64,000 nucleotides of DNA from Mesotoga infera (GTDB taxonomy: Bacteria; Thermotogota; Thermotogae; Petrotogales; Kosmotogaceae), in NCBI RefSeq assembly GCF_900157305.1, contig NZ_LS974202.1, forward strand, positions 1,550,001-1,614,000, in the 5' to 3' direction. Position 1 is the stretch's first letter. The number at the start of each line of letters is the position of its first letter. The translations under genes were made by a program, and so were the position numbers. Shown here piece after piece: positions 43,475-51,379 of this stretch. Under the pieces are notes generated by a model. The model had not been told where the DNA came from, searched no databases, and saw nothing but the letters and a program-made list of their open reading frames with translations.

Positions 43475-44740
43475 ATGAGTCAGCTGGTAGTCACGGGGAA
43501 CACAAAACTGATCGGGGAGATCAGGGCAAGCGGTTCCAAGAATTCGGTTCTTCCAATACTTGCCGCAACGGTGATGATTGAAGAACCCGTTGTGATAAAA
43601 AACGTCCCCGAGCTCAAAGACGTGGAGACCATGATCTCCATACTTCAGCAGATAGGAAAGGTCGTTACTTTCAAGGACGAAACGGTTACGGTAAAACCTG
43701 GCGAGGTACTCATAGGGTCGGTGCCGTACGAGCTGGTCAGGAAGATGAGAGCTTCTTTCAATGTTATAGGCCCGTTGGCCATGATCTGCGGCTGGGCGAG
43801 AGTGGGTAAGCCCGGAGGTTGCAACATAGGCCAAAGGCCCGTTGATTTTCACCTCAAAGGGCTTGAGGCTTTCGGTTTCAAGATCTCGGAGGAACACGGC
43901 GATGTTCTGGCTATGATACCTTCGGAGTTCAAGAAAGAGATAATCTATACGCTTCCCTTCCCGAGTGTCGGAGCCACCGAGCAATTGATGACAACGGCGT
44001 CCCTGATGAGCGGGACACATGTAATAATCGAAAATGCCGCCCGTGAACCGGAGATAACCGATCTCCAGGGTTTTTTAAACTCCTGTGGTGCAAGAGTCAG
44101 CGGAGCTTCAACCCCAACAATAGAGGTGTACGGAGTTTCCAATCTTCACGGATGCGATTATAGCGTGATTCCAGATAGGATCGAAGCAGGGACCTATCTC
44201 CTTGGCGCGTTGACTACAAAGGGAGACATCACCATAAAAGGTGCCAGGTACGATCACATAATCTCCCTGATAAGCGTTCTGGAAGAGATGGGAGCAGGGG
44301 TGGAGAAGGGAAACGACTTTGTAAGAGGATTCTGGAAGGGTCCGTTAAAACCGGTAACCGTTTCTTCAGAACCTTACCCCGGTTTCCCGACGGATCTACA
44401 GCCGCTCCTCACGAGCGTTCTAACTACCGTAGAAGGAACCTCTATTCTAGAAGAGAACGTATTTGAAAACCGGTTCGGCTACGTTGACGAACTCAACAGA
44501 ATGGGAGCGAAGATAAAAGTATCCAGCAGGCAGGCCTTCATAGTTGGTGTACACAGGCTAAGCGGTGCAGAGGTTGTTGCTCCGGACATAAGGGCCGGTG
44601 CGGCTCTGGTCATGGCAGGTCTGGCAGCCGACGGCGAGACTATTATAAACAACGTGACTCACATATTCAGGGGTTACGAACGTTTTCAGGAAAAGTTGAG
44701 CAGACTCGGAGCAAAGATCGCTTATTACGACGACCGGTGA
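43475..44740 (+). CDS. murA: UDP-N-acetylglucosamine 1-carboxyvinyltransferase
   Basis: The 421-residue protein is full length for MurA, which transfers enolpyruvate from PEP to UDP-GlcNAc in the first committed step of peptidoglycan synthesis in the cytoplasm. The Lys-Asn pair in GSKNSVLP (residues 22-23) and the PEP/fosfomycin-reactive Cys116 in GKPGGCNIGQRP are present, so the enzyme should be fosfomycin sensitive. The C-terminal PDIRAGAALVMAGLAA block is also typical. GGAGGGTTACGG precedes the ATG. The gene is followed after about 110 bases by the PflX-like gene. Confidence 0.96.
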   Translation: MSQLVVTGNTKLIGEIRASGSKNSVLPILAATVMIEEPVVIKNVPELKDVETMISILQQIGKVVTFKDETVTVKPGEVLIGSVPYELVRKMRASFNVIGPLAMICGWARVGKPGGCNIGQRPVDFHLKGLEAFGFKISEEHGDVLAMIPSEFKKEIIYTLPFPSVGATEQLMTTASLMSGTHVIIENAAREPEITDLQGFLNSCGARVSGASTPTIEVYGVSNLHGCDYSVIPDRIEAGTYLLGALTTKGDITIKGARYDHIISLISVLEEMGAGVEKGNDFVRGFWKGPLKPVTVSSEPYPGFPTDLQPLLTSVLTTVEGTSILEENVFENRFGYVDELNRMGAKIKVSSRQAFIVGVHRLSGAEVVAPDIRAGAALVMAGLAADGETIINNVTHIFRGYERFQEKLSRLGAKIAYYDDR

Positions 44741-44850
44741 TTGATGAGGTGGTCCTTGCGCATTTTCGGAAACGAACCTGATAAATCTCGAGGGCGTTTG
44801 CTAAAAATTTGTGGGAGTGCAGCAGTTTTGTATATCAGGAAGGTGTTCGA

Positions 44851-45774
44851 TTGAACGGACAACGAATAGAGAAAGTCAGGGAAGCGATTTCAATATTGGG
44901 GGAGCGTATTCTTTCGTGTGATCTCTGCCCGAAGAACTGTAGGGTCAACAGGTTCATGACGGCCGGCTTTTGCAGGCAGTTTTCAGATCCCAGGGTTTCG
45001 GCGATAGTTTTACACTTCGGCGAGGAGCCTCCTCTGGTAAAGAAGGGAGGGGCAGGAGCCGTTTTCTTCAGCGGGTGTACCATGAGCTGTATATACTGTC
45101 AGAACTTCGCCTTCAGCCAGAAAAACAATGGCAGAGAGATTTCCGTTGAACGGCTCGGAGAAGCCTTCTTGAGCGTAGAAAGAGAAGGCGCCGTCTGTCT
45201 GGATTTGGTCACTCCGACGCCGAACCTGTACGGATTTCTCAGGGCTTATGAATATGCTCTCGTAAGAGGCTTTTCGCTTCCGATTGTCTTCAACACCAGC
45301 GGTTACGAAAGACCCGATACCTTGAAACTTCTGGAAGGCATTGTCGACGTTTATCTTGCCGATATAAGATACACAGACGACAAAATAGGAAAGAAATACT
45401 CCGGCGTTGCCGACTACTGGTCGGTCACCAGGAAAGCGATCAGAGAGATGTTTTCCCAGGTCGGCTCTTTCAAAGATGAGGAAATGAGAGGTGTGATAAT
45501 AAGGCATCTCGTTCTTCCTGAAAATTTAGCGGGGACCCGGGAGATGGCAGAATACGTGGCCTTCGAACTTTCGGCCTCCGTTCCCATATCACTAATGTCC
45601 CAGTACAGACCAGTTTACAGGGCTCGTGAATACCCCGAAATATCCAGAAGGATTACGCAGGAAGAATACAACGATGCACTCGAAATAATAGATAATTACG
45701 GTTTGACAGGCTGGATGCAGCATTTCGATCTTGAAGAACCGTTCCGGGCCAGGCCAGTCGGGTGGGATCAATGA
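44851..45774 (+). CDS. radical SAM protein, PflX-like (COG1313)
   Basis: From a TTG with AGGAAGGTGTTCGA upstream the protein has 307 residues. The radical SAM cluster Cys76-x3-Cys80-x2-Cys83 lies in FFSGCTMSCIYCQN. Before it, CDLCPKNCRVNR and GFC suggest a second metal site, as is usual in this family. The TIM-barrel pattern continues with FNTSGYERPDTL and VDVYLADIRYTD. PflX-like proteins resemble glycyl-radical-enzyme activases but have no proven substrate. The stop overlaps the mrpE start (ATGA), so it heads the Mrp operon; a functional link is unexplained. Confidence 0.85.
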   Translation: MNGQRIEKVREAISILGERILSCDLCPKNCRVNRFMTAGFCRQFSDPRVSAIVLHFGEEPPLVKKGGAGAVFFSGCTMSCIYCQNFAFSQKNNGREISVERLGEAFLSVEREGAVCLDLVTPTPNLYGFLRAYEYALVRGFSLPIVFNTSGYERPDTLKLLEGIVDVYLADIRYTDDKIGKKYSGVADYWSVTRKAIREMFSQVGSFKDEEMRGVIIRHLVLPENLAGTREMAEYVAFELSASVPISLMSQYRPVYRAREYPEISRRITQEEYNDALEIIDNYGLTGWMQHFDLEEPFRARPVGWDQ

Positions 45775-46124
45775 TATTCACGATTTCCCTGTTTCTCTGG
45801 ATAACATTTTTTGGAAAGATCACACCGATGGCTCTAATTTCCGGCGTAATCGTTTCGGGTTTTGTCCAATACATTGCATCGAAACTTATCCCGAAGGGTC
45901 CATCTGTAAGAATGGCTTTCAAGATCTTAATGTCGCTACCCCCAGCCATTTTCCAGTCTTTCAGGCTGCTTTTCTCCAGGCCAGTATTCACGGTCAGGTC
46001 TGAAGGAATACCGGAAAATCGGATCGAGGAGTTCGGCAAGATCCTTTCGGTGACCATGACTCCTGAGGAGATAGTCATTTCCAAGGATAGAGAAGGTTTT
46101 CTGATCCACGAGGTGAAACATTGA
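45771..46124 (+). CDS. mrpE: Mrp-type Na+/H+ antiporter subunit E
   Basis: The 117-residue protein has two or three N-terminal membrane helices (IFTISLFLWITFFGKI, ALISGVIVSGFVQYIA) and a cytoplasmic C-terminal domain ending in the MrpE pattern TVRSEGIPENRIEEFGKIL, then LSVTMTPEEIV. It is shorter than some MrpE proteins (about 160) but has the conserved T-P-G/E-T-like segment SVTMTPEE. It is the first antiporter gene and overlaps both neighbours by four bases. Confidence 0.85.
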   Translation: MIFTISLFLWITFFGKITPMALISGVIVSGFVQYIASKLIPKGPSVRMAFKILMSLPPAIFQSFRLLFSRPVFTVRSEGIPENRIEEFGKILSVTMTPEEIVISKDREGFLIHEVKH

Positions 46125-46369
46125 TTTTTTACATAACGATGTTCTCCCTTATGGCTTCAATAGCCATGCTGGTTTGGTTTTCAGCCGGACAGAATCCTTG
46201 GAGATTACTCATTGGATATTCGTCAATTTCCACCAGACTTCTCGTGGGGATAGTCTTTATAGAACTGGTGACGCGGGTCGATTTCATATCCGAGGTTGCC
46301 TTGCTCTTTCTCATATTAAACACCAGCGGCACTATAATTGCGGCATATTATCTGGGGGTGCGCAGATAA
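46121..46369 (+). CDS. mrpF: Mrp-type antiporter subunit F
   Basis: The 82-residue protein has three membrane helices, matching MrpF. The SSISTRLLVGIVFIELV segment corresponds to the conserved D/S-R helix of MrpF. Start is TTG, overlapping the mrpE stop, with GAGGTGAAACA as ribosome site. It is part of the small-subunit set E-F-G. Confidence 0.82.
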   Translation: MIFYITMFSLMASIAMLVWFSAGQNPWRLLIGYSSISTRLLVGIVFIELVTRVDFISEVALLFLILNTSGTIIAAYYLGVRR

Positions 46370-46644
46370 TGGAAATCGTAGGTCACTTTTTTCTCTTCGC
46401 TGGACTGGTTTTCGTAGTTATAGGAACCCTGCGTTCGATAATAGCACACACAGTAATCGCCACTTTGCACTTTTTGACTATTGCCGACACCGTCGGCCTG
46501 ATTTTTATAGTCGTCTCGGCCTTTTTTTTCGGCTGTCTCTCTATAATCGAGACAATAGCTTTCGTGGCTGCCCTGATGGTAACCGGCCCGCTGGTTACCC
46601 ATGTAATCGCCCGTGCTTATATCAACTCGGAGGGAGAGGGATGA
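46369..46644 (+). CDS. mrpG: Mrp-type antiporter subunit G
   Basis: The 91-residue protein has three helices and the MrpG pattern IGTLRSIIAHTVIATLHFLT followed by ADTVGLIFI and ALMVTGPLVTHVIARAY. The start ATG overlaps the mrpF stop by one base (TAATG), with GGGGGTG upstream; longer reading frames are rejected because they overlap mrpF fully. Confidence 0.85.
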   Translation: MEIVGHFFLFAGLVFVVIGTLRSIIAHTVIATLHFLTIADTVGLIFIVVSAFFFGCLSIIETIAFVAALMVTGPLVTHVIARAYINSEGEG

Positions 46645-47330
46645 ATACAGTAGCGATCATGATCGGTGCCCTCTACCTGATCAGCGCAGTAATAGTCGTA
46701 GCATCCAAAAACAGTTTCCAGGCCGTTATCTGGTTCGGAATAATGGGTTCGCTTTCGGCTATCGTCATGCTCTTGGCAGGTGCTCCCGACGTAGCGATGA
46801 CGCAGTTCACCGTTGGCGTCGCTCTAGTTCTAATAGTTTACATTATGGCTTTGAAGCGCCAGAGGAGAGTTCGGCTGGGTTTTGTGAATGTCCCCTCGAT
46901 GATCGAGGCCGGTTCGGGCGGTTTGAAGGGACTGGAATGGGAGATCATGAAGAGAATAGACGAAAAGGAAGGGTACCATATAGAGGCGATGGCCTTTGAG
47001 AGCAGAGAGGCGGCTATCAAAGCGGTAGAAGCGCATGAGATAGATATCCTGTGCGGTGCCTTCACTCAGGAAGAACTTTCTGGAGATACCCGGGGTATCG
47101 CTTATCTTGAAACTTCGATCTTCGATTTTGAAGGGGTCGAAGTTGATTTCGTGAAGCTGAAGCAATTGAGTAGAATGTCGGTTTCACCCCGGCCCGTCTT
47201 TTTGAAGAAGAGCAATTACGTTTTTATCGTCTCCAGGAGTTCCGAAGATCTTGCCAGAATTCTTTCGAACGATATAGAGAATATGGTTAAGGATGGAAGG
47301 ATGGAGAAGATAGTGGGGAGATATCTGTGA
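46641..47330 (+). CDS. DUF4040/MbhD-like antiporter subunit fused to a half solute-binding domain
   Basis: The first 75 residues are three membrane helices (TVAIMIGALYLISAVIVVAS; AVIWFGIMGSLSAIVMLL; APDVAMTQFTVGVALVLIVY), matching DUF4040/MbhD, the equivalent of part of MrpA's C-terminus. A basic stretch KRQRRVR follows, then about 150 residues like the first lobe of a family 3 solute-binding protein: VRLGFVNVPS, LKGLEWEIMKRI, IKAVEAHEIDILCGAFTQEE, and a final LSNDIENMVKDGRMEKIVGR helix. The second lobe is mostly missing. Charge distribution places the domain in the cytoplasm. It may sense a ligand to gate the antiporter. The fusion is unusual; the domain call is by eye. Confidence 0.7.
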   Translation: MNTVAIMIGALYLISAVIVVASKNSFQAVIWFGIMGSLSAIVMLLAGAPDVAMTQFTVGVALVLIVYIMALKRQRRVRLGFVNVPSMIEAGSGGLKGLEWEIMKRIDEKEGYHIEAMAFESREAAIKAVEAHEIDILCGAFTQEELSGDTRGIAYLETSIFDFEGVEVDFVKLKQLSRMSVSPRPVFLKKSNYVFIVSRSSEDLARILSNDIENMVKDGRMEKIVGRYL

Positions 47331-48007
47331 AGGTCGTGAAGATTCTGGGTATTATCGCCGCGTCGATGATTTTCCTGGTTGTGGTTCTTCAGGCGAAAAT
47401 CGACCTCGTCTTTCCAGAAGGGTTGGAAGTGATAATCGGACGTACAAACATTCCAAATGCCGTTACAGCTGTTTATCTGGAGACTCGACTTTACGATACC
47501 ATTTTCGAGGTCATAGTCTTCAGTATTACGGCACTCGGAGTGACGACGCTCTTCAGCTCGCTTCCAAGGAGTGATGAAGGGAGCCAACAGGTCTTCGGTT
47601 CAGTGACAGTTTATAGCGGAGGACTGGCTGCGCTTTCAATAACGCTCTTTCTTTATTTGGTGCTGGAAGGACATATCAGTCCTGGTGGAGGCTTCGTGGG
47701 AGGAGTCGTTCTCGCCACCGGGATAGTTACCTATGGATTGACATCGAACTTCGCAAAAGCCAACTCTCACTACGATAGGTTCAAAATCAAGATGCTGGAA
47801 AACGCAAGCTTGATAATAATCTTCTCTTTGGTCTCTTTCATCATTCTCTTTCCGGAAATGCACGCAAGATTGCTCGCAGGAGGCGAGTTCGGAGAGGTGC
47901 TTAGCGGCGGGTTGATTCCGGTTCTGAATATTCTTATCGGCATAAAAGTCTATGCCGGAGCATGGAAGATGTCGAGCGAATTTATAAACAGACGGGGTAC
48001 ACTATGA
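47327..48007 (+). CDS. mrpB: Mrp-type antiporter subunit B with MbhE-like N-terminal part
   Basis: The 226-residue protein is longer than a plain MrpB (about 140). Residues 1-95 contain an MbhE-like segment (TAVYLETRLYDTIFEVIVFS) with two helices, and residues 100-226 are MrpB, with the hallmark LEGHISPGGGFVGGVVLATG. Together with the DUF4040 part of the previous gene this replaces the C-terminal end of MrpA. Start is GTG overlapping the upstream stop (GTGA). Confidence 0.85.
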   Translation: MKVVKILGIIAASMIFLVVVLQAKIDLVFPEGLEVIIGRTNIPNAVTAVYLETRLYDTIFEVIVFSITALGVTTLFSSLPRSDEGSQQVFGSVTVYSGGLAALSITLFLYLVLEGHISPGGGFVGGVVLATGIVTYGLTSNFAKANSHYDRFKIKMLENASLIIIFSLVSFIILFPEMHARLLAGGEFGEVLSGGLIPVLNILIGIKVYAGAWKMSSEFINRRGTL

Positions 48008-48360
48008 CTGGAAACGTTATCTTTTATATGTCTGTGGCCGGCATGCTCGTGGGAACGATAGGCATGCTCCTTTCCAGAAACATCATAAAGAAGATCCTCT
48101 CTCTGGGAATCGTGGAAACATCTATAAATACACTCTACGCCGGTATCAGTTCAAGAAGGAGTATAATAGCGCCGATCGTAAATGGCGATTTCTCTATCGC
48201 TTACGCCGATCCGATCCCGCAAGCCGTCATAATAACCGGCATTGTAATATCCTTCGCCCTTCTCTGTCTATCGCTGGTCTTCGCGATAATTATCTACAAC
48301 AAATATCACACTATGGATATCGGGACTATCGAATCGAACTTCGAGAGGGAAAAAGAATGA
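48004..48360 (+). CDS. mrpC: Mrp-type antiporter subunit C (NuoK-like)
   Basis: The 118-residue protein has three helices and the NuoK/MrpC pattern: IGMLLSRNIIKKILSLGIVE near residue 20, and DPIPQAVIITGIVISFAL, a highly conserved MrpC segment, near 75. ATGA overlaps with both neighbours. It is assumed to sit between MrpA/D-type subunits in the membrane arm. Confidence 0.9.
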   Translation: MTGNVIFYMSVAGMLVGTIGMLLSRNIIKKILSLGIVETSINTLYAGISSRRSIIAPIVNGDFSIAYADPIPQAVIITGIVISFALLCLSLVFAIIIYNKYHTMDIGTIESNFEREKE

Positions 48361-49796
48361 TTTTCATGATCTTTCTGCCAGTTTTGGGTGGAATAATCTG
48401 TCTTATACTCAGGGAGAGGCGGCAACTCTGTGCCGGTTTGGCGTTACTTGCAACGATAATCAATGGAAGTTTCTTACCCTTCTATCTCTTCGGGAAGCTC
48501 GATGTGAACTTGGGAAACTGGGGAGAACTTGGCATAAGACTGGCTATGGATGACCTCGCCATACCATTCATTCTTTCAACCTTCCTTGTAATGCTGGCGA
48601 TAACTCTTAACTCTTTGAGGAAGAACTACGATGGTTTCTTCTACAGCCTGATCCTCATCATGTACGGCACATTGAATTCGATCTTTCTTTCTAGAGATCT
48701 TTTCAACGTTTTCGTTACCGTGGAGCTGGTATCGATCATCTCCTTCATACTGATCTCCTACGAAAAGAAGGGCCGCCAGGCCTGGGCCAGTCTAAAGTAC
48801 CTTCTACTCTCATCGCTAGGGTTGAATTTCTTTCTGTTGGGGATAGGACTGGTGTACATGGAGACCGGCTCTTTCGCCATGGAAGGATTGAATAGTGTTT
48901 CAAGTATAGCCTCGGTTTTGATATTCGGAGGACTTGCTGTGAAGTCCGGCCTCTTCCTCTTTTCCATGTGGCTTCCCGACGCCCACTCCAACGCGCCGGT
49001 AGAGGTTTCGCCTATTCTCTCGGGTCTGGTCGTGAAGATCGATGTCTATCTCTCTATAAGGTTCGTCCAGTATGAGTCCTTCGGCTGGTTGAAAGACGAG
49101 TTCGTGTACATAGGTATATTCAGCGCAATTGCCGGCATTATCTTCGCCGTGAACTCCAAAGACGCCAAGCGTCTCTTGGCTTACTCCACTATTTCGCAAG
49201 TTGGGTTCATGATGGTTACATGCGACAAGGTCACTTCATGGCACGGTTTCAGTCATGCTGTTTTCAAAACACTCCTCTTTCTAGTTGCCGGAAATGTATC
49301 CACGAGGCTCGGAACTAAAAAGTACAAAGACTGGTCGGGTAGAATAACCCGTATAGAGTACCTTTTCCTTCTGGTTGGTTCGCTGGCAATTTCCGGATTT
49401 CCGTTGACATCCGGTTGCGTTACCAAAGAAGTGATTATACACGGCGCTTGCTGTCCCTGGTTGAAGGTTCTTATGATGCTCTCGTCCATTGGTACAGCCA
49501 TGATTTTTTCTAAATTCATTTTTTTGAAGCCCTCTAAAGAGATGGGGAAACTGCCCATCGGTACGCTCTTGGCATATTCGATTCTCTCGATAACCATAAT
49601 GATTCACGGAATCGTAGGCTTCAAGATCTACATGTTCGAGTCGTTTCTTATGATCATGGTCGGTATTGGCTTGTATTTCCTTTGCAGGAAGTTCATGAGA
49701 CCTCTGCCTGTCTTTTTTGAAAGGATCGACAACTCCCTGGCGGTCTATCTTATCATGTTCCTTTTTTCGATTGGATTCGTAATTCTTTCCACTTGA
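48357..49796 (+). CDS. mrpD: Mrp-type antiporter subunit D (proton-translocating)
   Basis: The 479-residue protein has about 14 helices and the proton_antipo_M core. Key charges are present: Glu in FVTVELVSIISF (helix 5), Lys in GLAVKSGLFLFSMWLPDAH (helix 7), His in FSHAVFKTLLFLV, and Lys in SGCVTKEVIIHG (helix 12). It is the only large antiporter-like subunit in the operon: the MrpA N-terminal part is missing. The last gene of the operon; a tRNA gene starts 34 bases later. Confidence 0.92.
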   Translation: MIFMIFLPVLGGIICLILRERRQLCAGLALLATIINGSFLPFYLFGKLDVNLGNWGELGIRLAMDDLAIPFILSTFLVMLAITLNSLRKNYDGFFYSLILIMYGTLNSIFLSRDLFNVFVTVELVSIISFILISYEKKGRQAWASLKYLLLSSLGLNFFLLGIGLVYMETGSFAMEGLNSVSSIASVLIFGGLAVKSGLFLFSMWLPDAHSNAPVEVSPILSGLVVKIDVYLSIRFVQYESFGWLKDEFVYIGIFSAIAGIIFAVNSKDAKRLLAYSTISQVGFMMVTCDKVTSWHGFSHAVFKTLLFLVAGNVSTRLGTKKYKDWSGRITRIEYLFLLVGSLAISGFPLTSGCVTKEVIIHGACCPWLKVLMMLSSIGTAMIFSKFIFLKPSKEMGKLPIGTLLAYSILSITIMIHGIVGFKIYMFESFLMIMVGIGLYFLCRKFMRPLPVFFERIDNSLAVYLIMFLFSIGFVILST

Positions 49797-49830
49797 AAAG
49801 GGCGGTAGATTCGTCTATAATCGTTCTTGT

Positions 49831-49906
49831 AGGCGAGTAGCTCAATTGGCAGAGCGACGGTCTCCAAAATCGTAGGTCGGGGGTTCGAGGCCCTCCTCGC
49901 CTGCCA
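49831..49906 (+). tRNA. trnW: tRNA-Trp (anticodon CCA)
   Basis: A full cloverleaf can be drawn: acceptor AGGCGAG/CTCGCCT (7 bp), D stem GCTC/GAGC, anticodon stem ACGGT/ATCGT with loop CTCCAAA (anticodon CCA at 49864-49866), T stem GGGGG/CCCTC with loop TTCGAGG. The discriminator is G, followed by an encoded CCA tail. It probably shares a transcript with the mrp operon or has its own promoter in the end of mrpD. Confidence 0.97.
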
Positions 49907-49907
49907 G

Positions 49908-49933
49908 AAAAGAGAGGATTTTTCCTCTCTTTT
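49908..49933 (+). terminator. terminator after tRNA-Trp
   Basis: AAAAGAGAGGA and TCCTCTCTTTT form an 11-bp stem with a TTTT loop directly after the tRNA CCA end, followed by TTCATTTTTG. The A-rich left arm gives a U-rich 3' side. Confidence 0.88.
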
Positions 49934-50099
49934 TCATTTTTGTCGAATTTCACTTCATACCTCCCCATTTACACGGAAAGGGAGCGCCTATATTAGAAAA
50001 AATAAGTTATTACTCTTTAATCGACCAACAGTATCCAGAATTTCGCCAGATTGGTTCTTAAGAGGTTGAGTGATTTATAGAAATCGTGGTACACTTTGC

Positions 50100-50118
50100 A
50101 TGATGTATAATGCATCAT
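50100..50118. promoter_or_regulatory. imperfect dyad overlapping a -10 box upstream of livJ
   Basis: ATGATGTAT-A-ATGCATCAT is a 9-1-9 inverted repeat with one mismatch, and TATAAT (50106-50111) lies in its centre. A factor bound here would cover the -10 region. The GntR regulator encoded in the same operon is a possible binder. Confidence 0.45.
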
Positions 50119-50158
50119 CGTAATGATATTGCAATTATCAATTCTTTCCGTGAAAATA

Positions 50159-50176
50159 GGGGTACAAACTTACCCC
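50159..50176 (+). promoter_or_regulatory. leader hairpin just upstream of the livJ ribosome site
   Basis: GGGGTA and TACCCC pair around CAAACT in the 5' leader, six bases before ATGGAGGTG. It may influence translation or be a second operator. No riboswitch class is recognised. Confidence 0.35.
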
Positions 50177-50194
50177 AAATATGGAGGTGTTTGA

Positions 50195-51313
50195 ATGAAA
50201 CTAAACAAAGTACTTGTACTGGCAATTGTCTTGCTTCTGGGAGTCGCAGCTTTGGGGGCAACGATCAAAATTGCTCTTGTAGCTCCTTTCACAGGGTTGG
50301 GTTCGATTCTGGGCGACTACATCAAAATGGGTGCGCAGCTTGCTCTCGAAGAAATTAACGCCGCCGGCGGCATCAACGGCAATATGCTCGAGATGCTTGT
50401 ATATGACGATGCGGCCAATCCCAGCACCGCCGCAAACGTTGTTAGAAGAGCGCTCTTCCAGGATAATGTTGTTGCGGTATTTGGACCAAACATGAGCAGT
50501 GCGGTTATTGGAGTTCACCCGCTGGCCCAACAGGCGAAAATCCCCATGCTTGTCGGAGCCACTTCACCCTCATTCAGGTACACCAAGATTCCCAACGATT
50601 TCCTTTTCCGCTTGAGAGCGGACGACGAAGTGAAGGTCGTTCAGCTTGTCAAATACGCCGTTGAGGTTCTAGGTATCAAAAAGCCCGGTGTAATTTATGG
50701 CTCGACGGATTACTGTCTCGCGGCTCTGGAAGTGGCGAAGGCGGAGTTCCCCAAGTACGGAGTGGAGATTGTTGCGATGGAACAGATAAAAGAGGGCGAC
50801 AAAGACGCCACAGGCCAGCTTCTTAAACTTAAGAACGCCGGCTTCGACGGTCTTATAGGTCTTACCCACGAATCGGAGGCCGCCGTAACGGTCAATCAAT
50901 TGAGACAACTTCAGATCGATGTGCCTATCATAGGTTTCTCGGCATGGGGAGTTCCAGCCTTCACAGACCTCGCTCCAGAAGCTGCTATCGGTGTTTATTC
51001 TGTCCAGGGTTTCAATCCCGTCGATCCAGATCCGGCAGTTGTCGCTTTTGTTGAGGCTTACAAGGCGAGATGGGACGGTAAAGAACCGAGCGATCCCGCA
51101 CAGGCTTATTACGATGGGATGTACCTCCTGGCCGAAGCGATCAAGAATGTTGGAACAGATGGCACAAAGATCGCTCAGTACCTGGCGACAAAGGCGAATA
51201 TATTCGGTGTCCAGGGTGAATTGAAGTGTGATGAGCATCACAACTTCACCAACGTTTGTTTGATCTCCCAGTTCGACGGAAAAGACTGGAGGATAATCAA
51301 CAAGATGTTCTAG
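50195..51313 (+). CDS. livJ: branched-chain amino acid-type ABC substrate-binding protein
   Basis: The 372-residue protein has a signal peptide (MKLNKVLVLAIVLLLGVAAL, then GA) and the LivJ/family 4 pattern: IKIALVAPFTGLGSILGDYI, the helix-strand EEINAAGGINGNML, and AVFGPNMSSAVIGVHPLAQQ. Family 4 proteins bind Leu/Ile/Val, but also amides, urea and aromatic or hydroxy acids. Given the catabolic genes downstream, an organic acid or acylated amino acid is as likely as an amino acid. GGAGGTGTTTGA precedes the ATG. Confidence 0.92.
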   Translation: MKLNKVLVLAIVLLLGVAALGATIKIALVAPFTGLGSILGDYIKMGAQLALEEINAAGGINGNMLEMLVYDDAANPSTAANVVRRALFQDNVVAVFGPNMSSAVIGVHPLAQQAKIPMLVGATSPSFRYTKIPNDFLFRLRADDEVKVVQLVKYAVEVLGIKKPGVIYGSTDYCLAALEVAKAEFPKYGVEIVAMEQIKEGDKDATGQLLKLKNAGFDGLIGLTHESEAAVTVNQLRQLQIDVPIIGFSAWGVPAFTDLAPEAAIGVYSVQGFNPVDPDPAVVAFVEAYKARWDGKEPSDPAQAYYDGMYLLAEAIKNVGTDGTKIAQYLATKANIFGVQGELKCDEHHNFTNVCLISQFDGKDWRIINKMF

Positions 51314-51321
51314 ACCTCTTG

Positions 51322-51352
51322 GTGAGAGGAAGACAAAGGGTCTTCCTCTCAC
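51322..51352 (+). terminator. partial terminator between livJ and livH
   Basis: GTGAGAGGAAGAC and GTCTTCCTCTCAC form a 13-bp perfect stem with an AAAGG loop followed by TTTTATTT. It probably lets most transcripts stop after livJ so that the binding protein is made in excess. Confidence 0.85.
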
Positions 51353-51379
51353 TTTTATTTATCCAGACAAGGAGTGTGA

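Noticed and set aside
46174-46368. long frame upstream of mrpG
   Set aside because: It runs through mrpF in another frame; mrpG homology begins at the ATG at 46369.
46338-46640. long frame upstream of the DUF4040 fusion gene
   Set aside because: It is antisense-free but wholly inside mrpG in another frame; the membrane helices start at the ATG at 46641.
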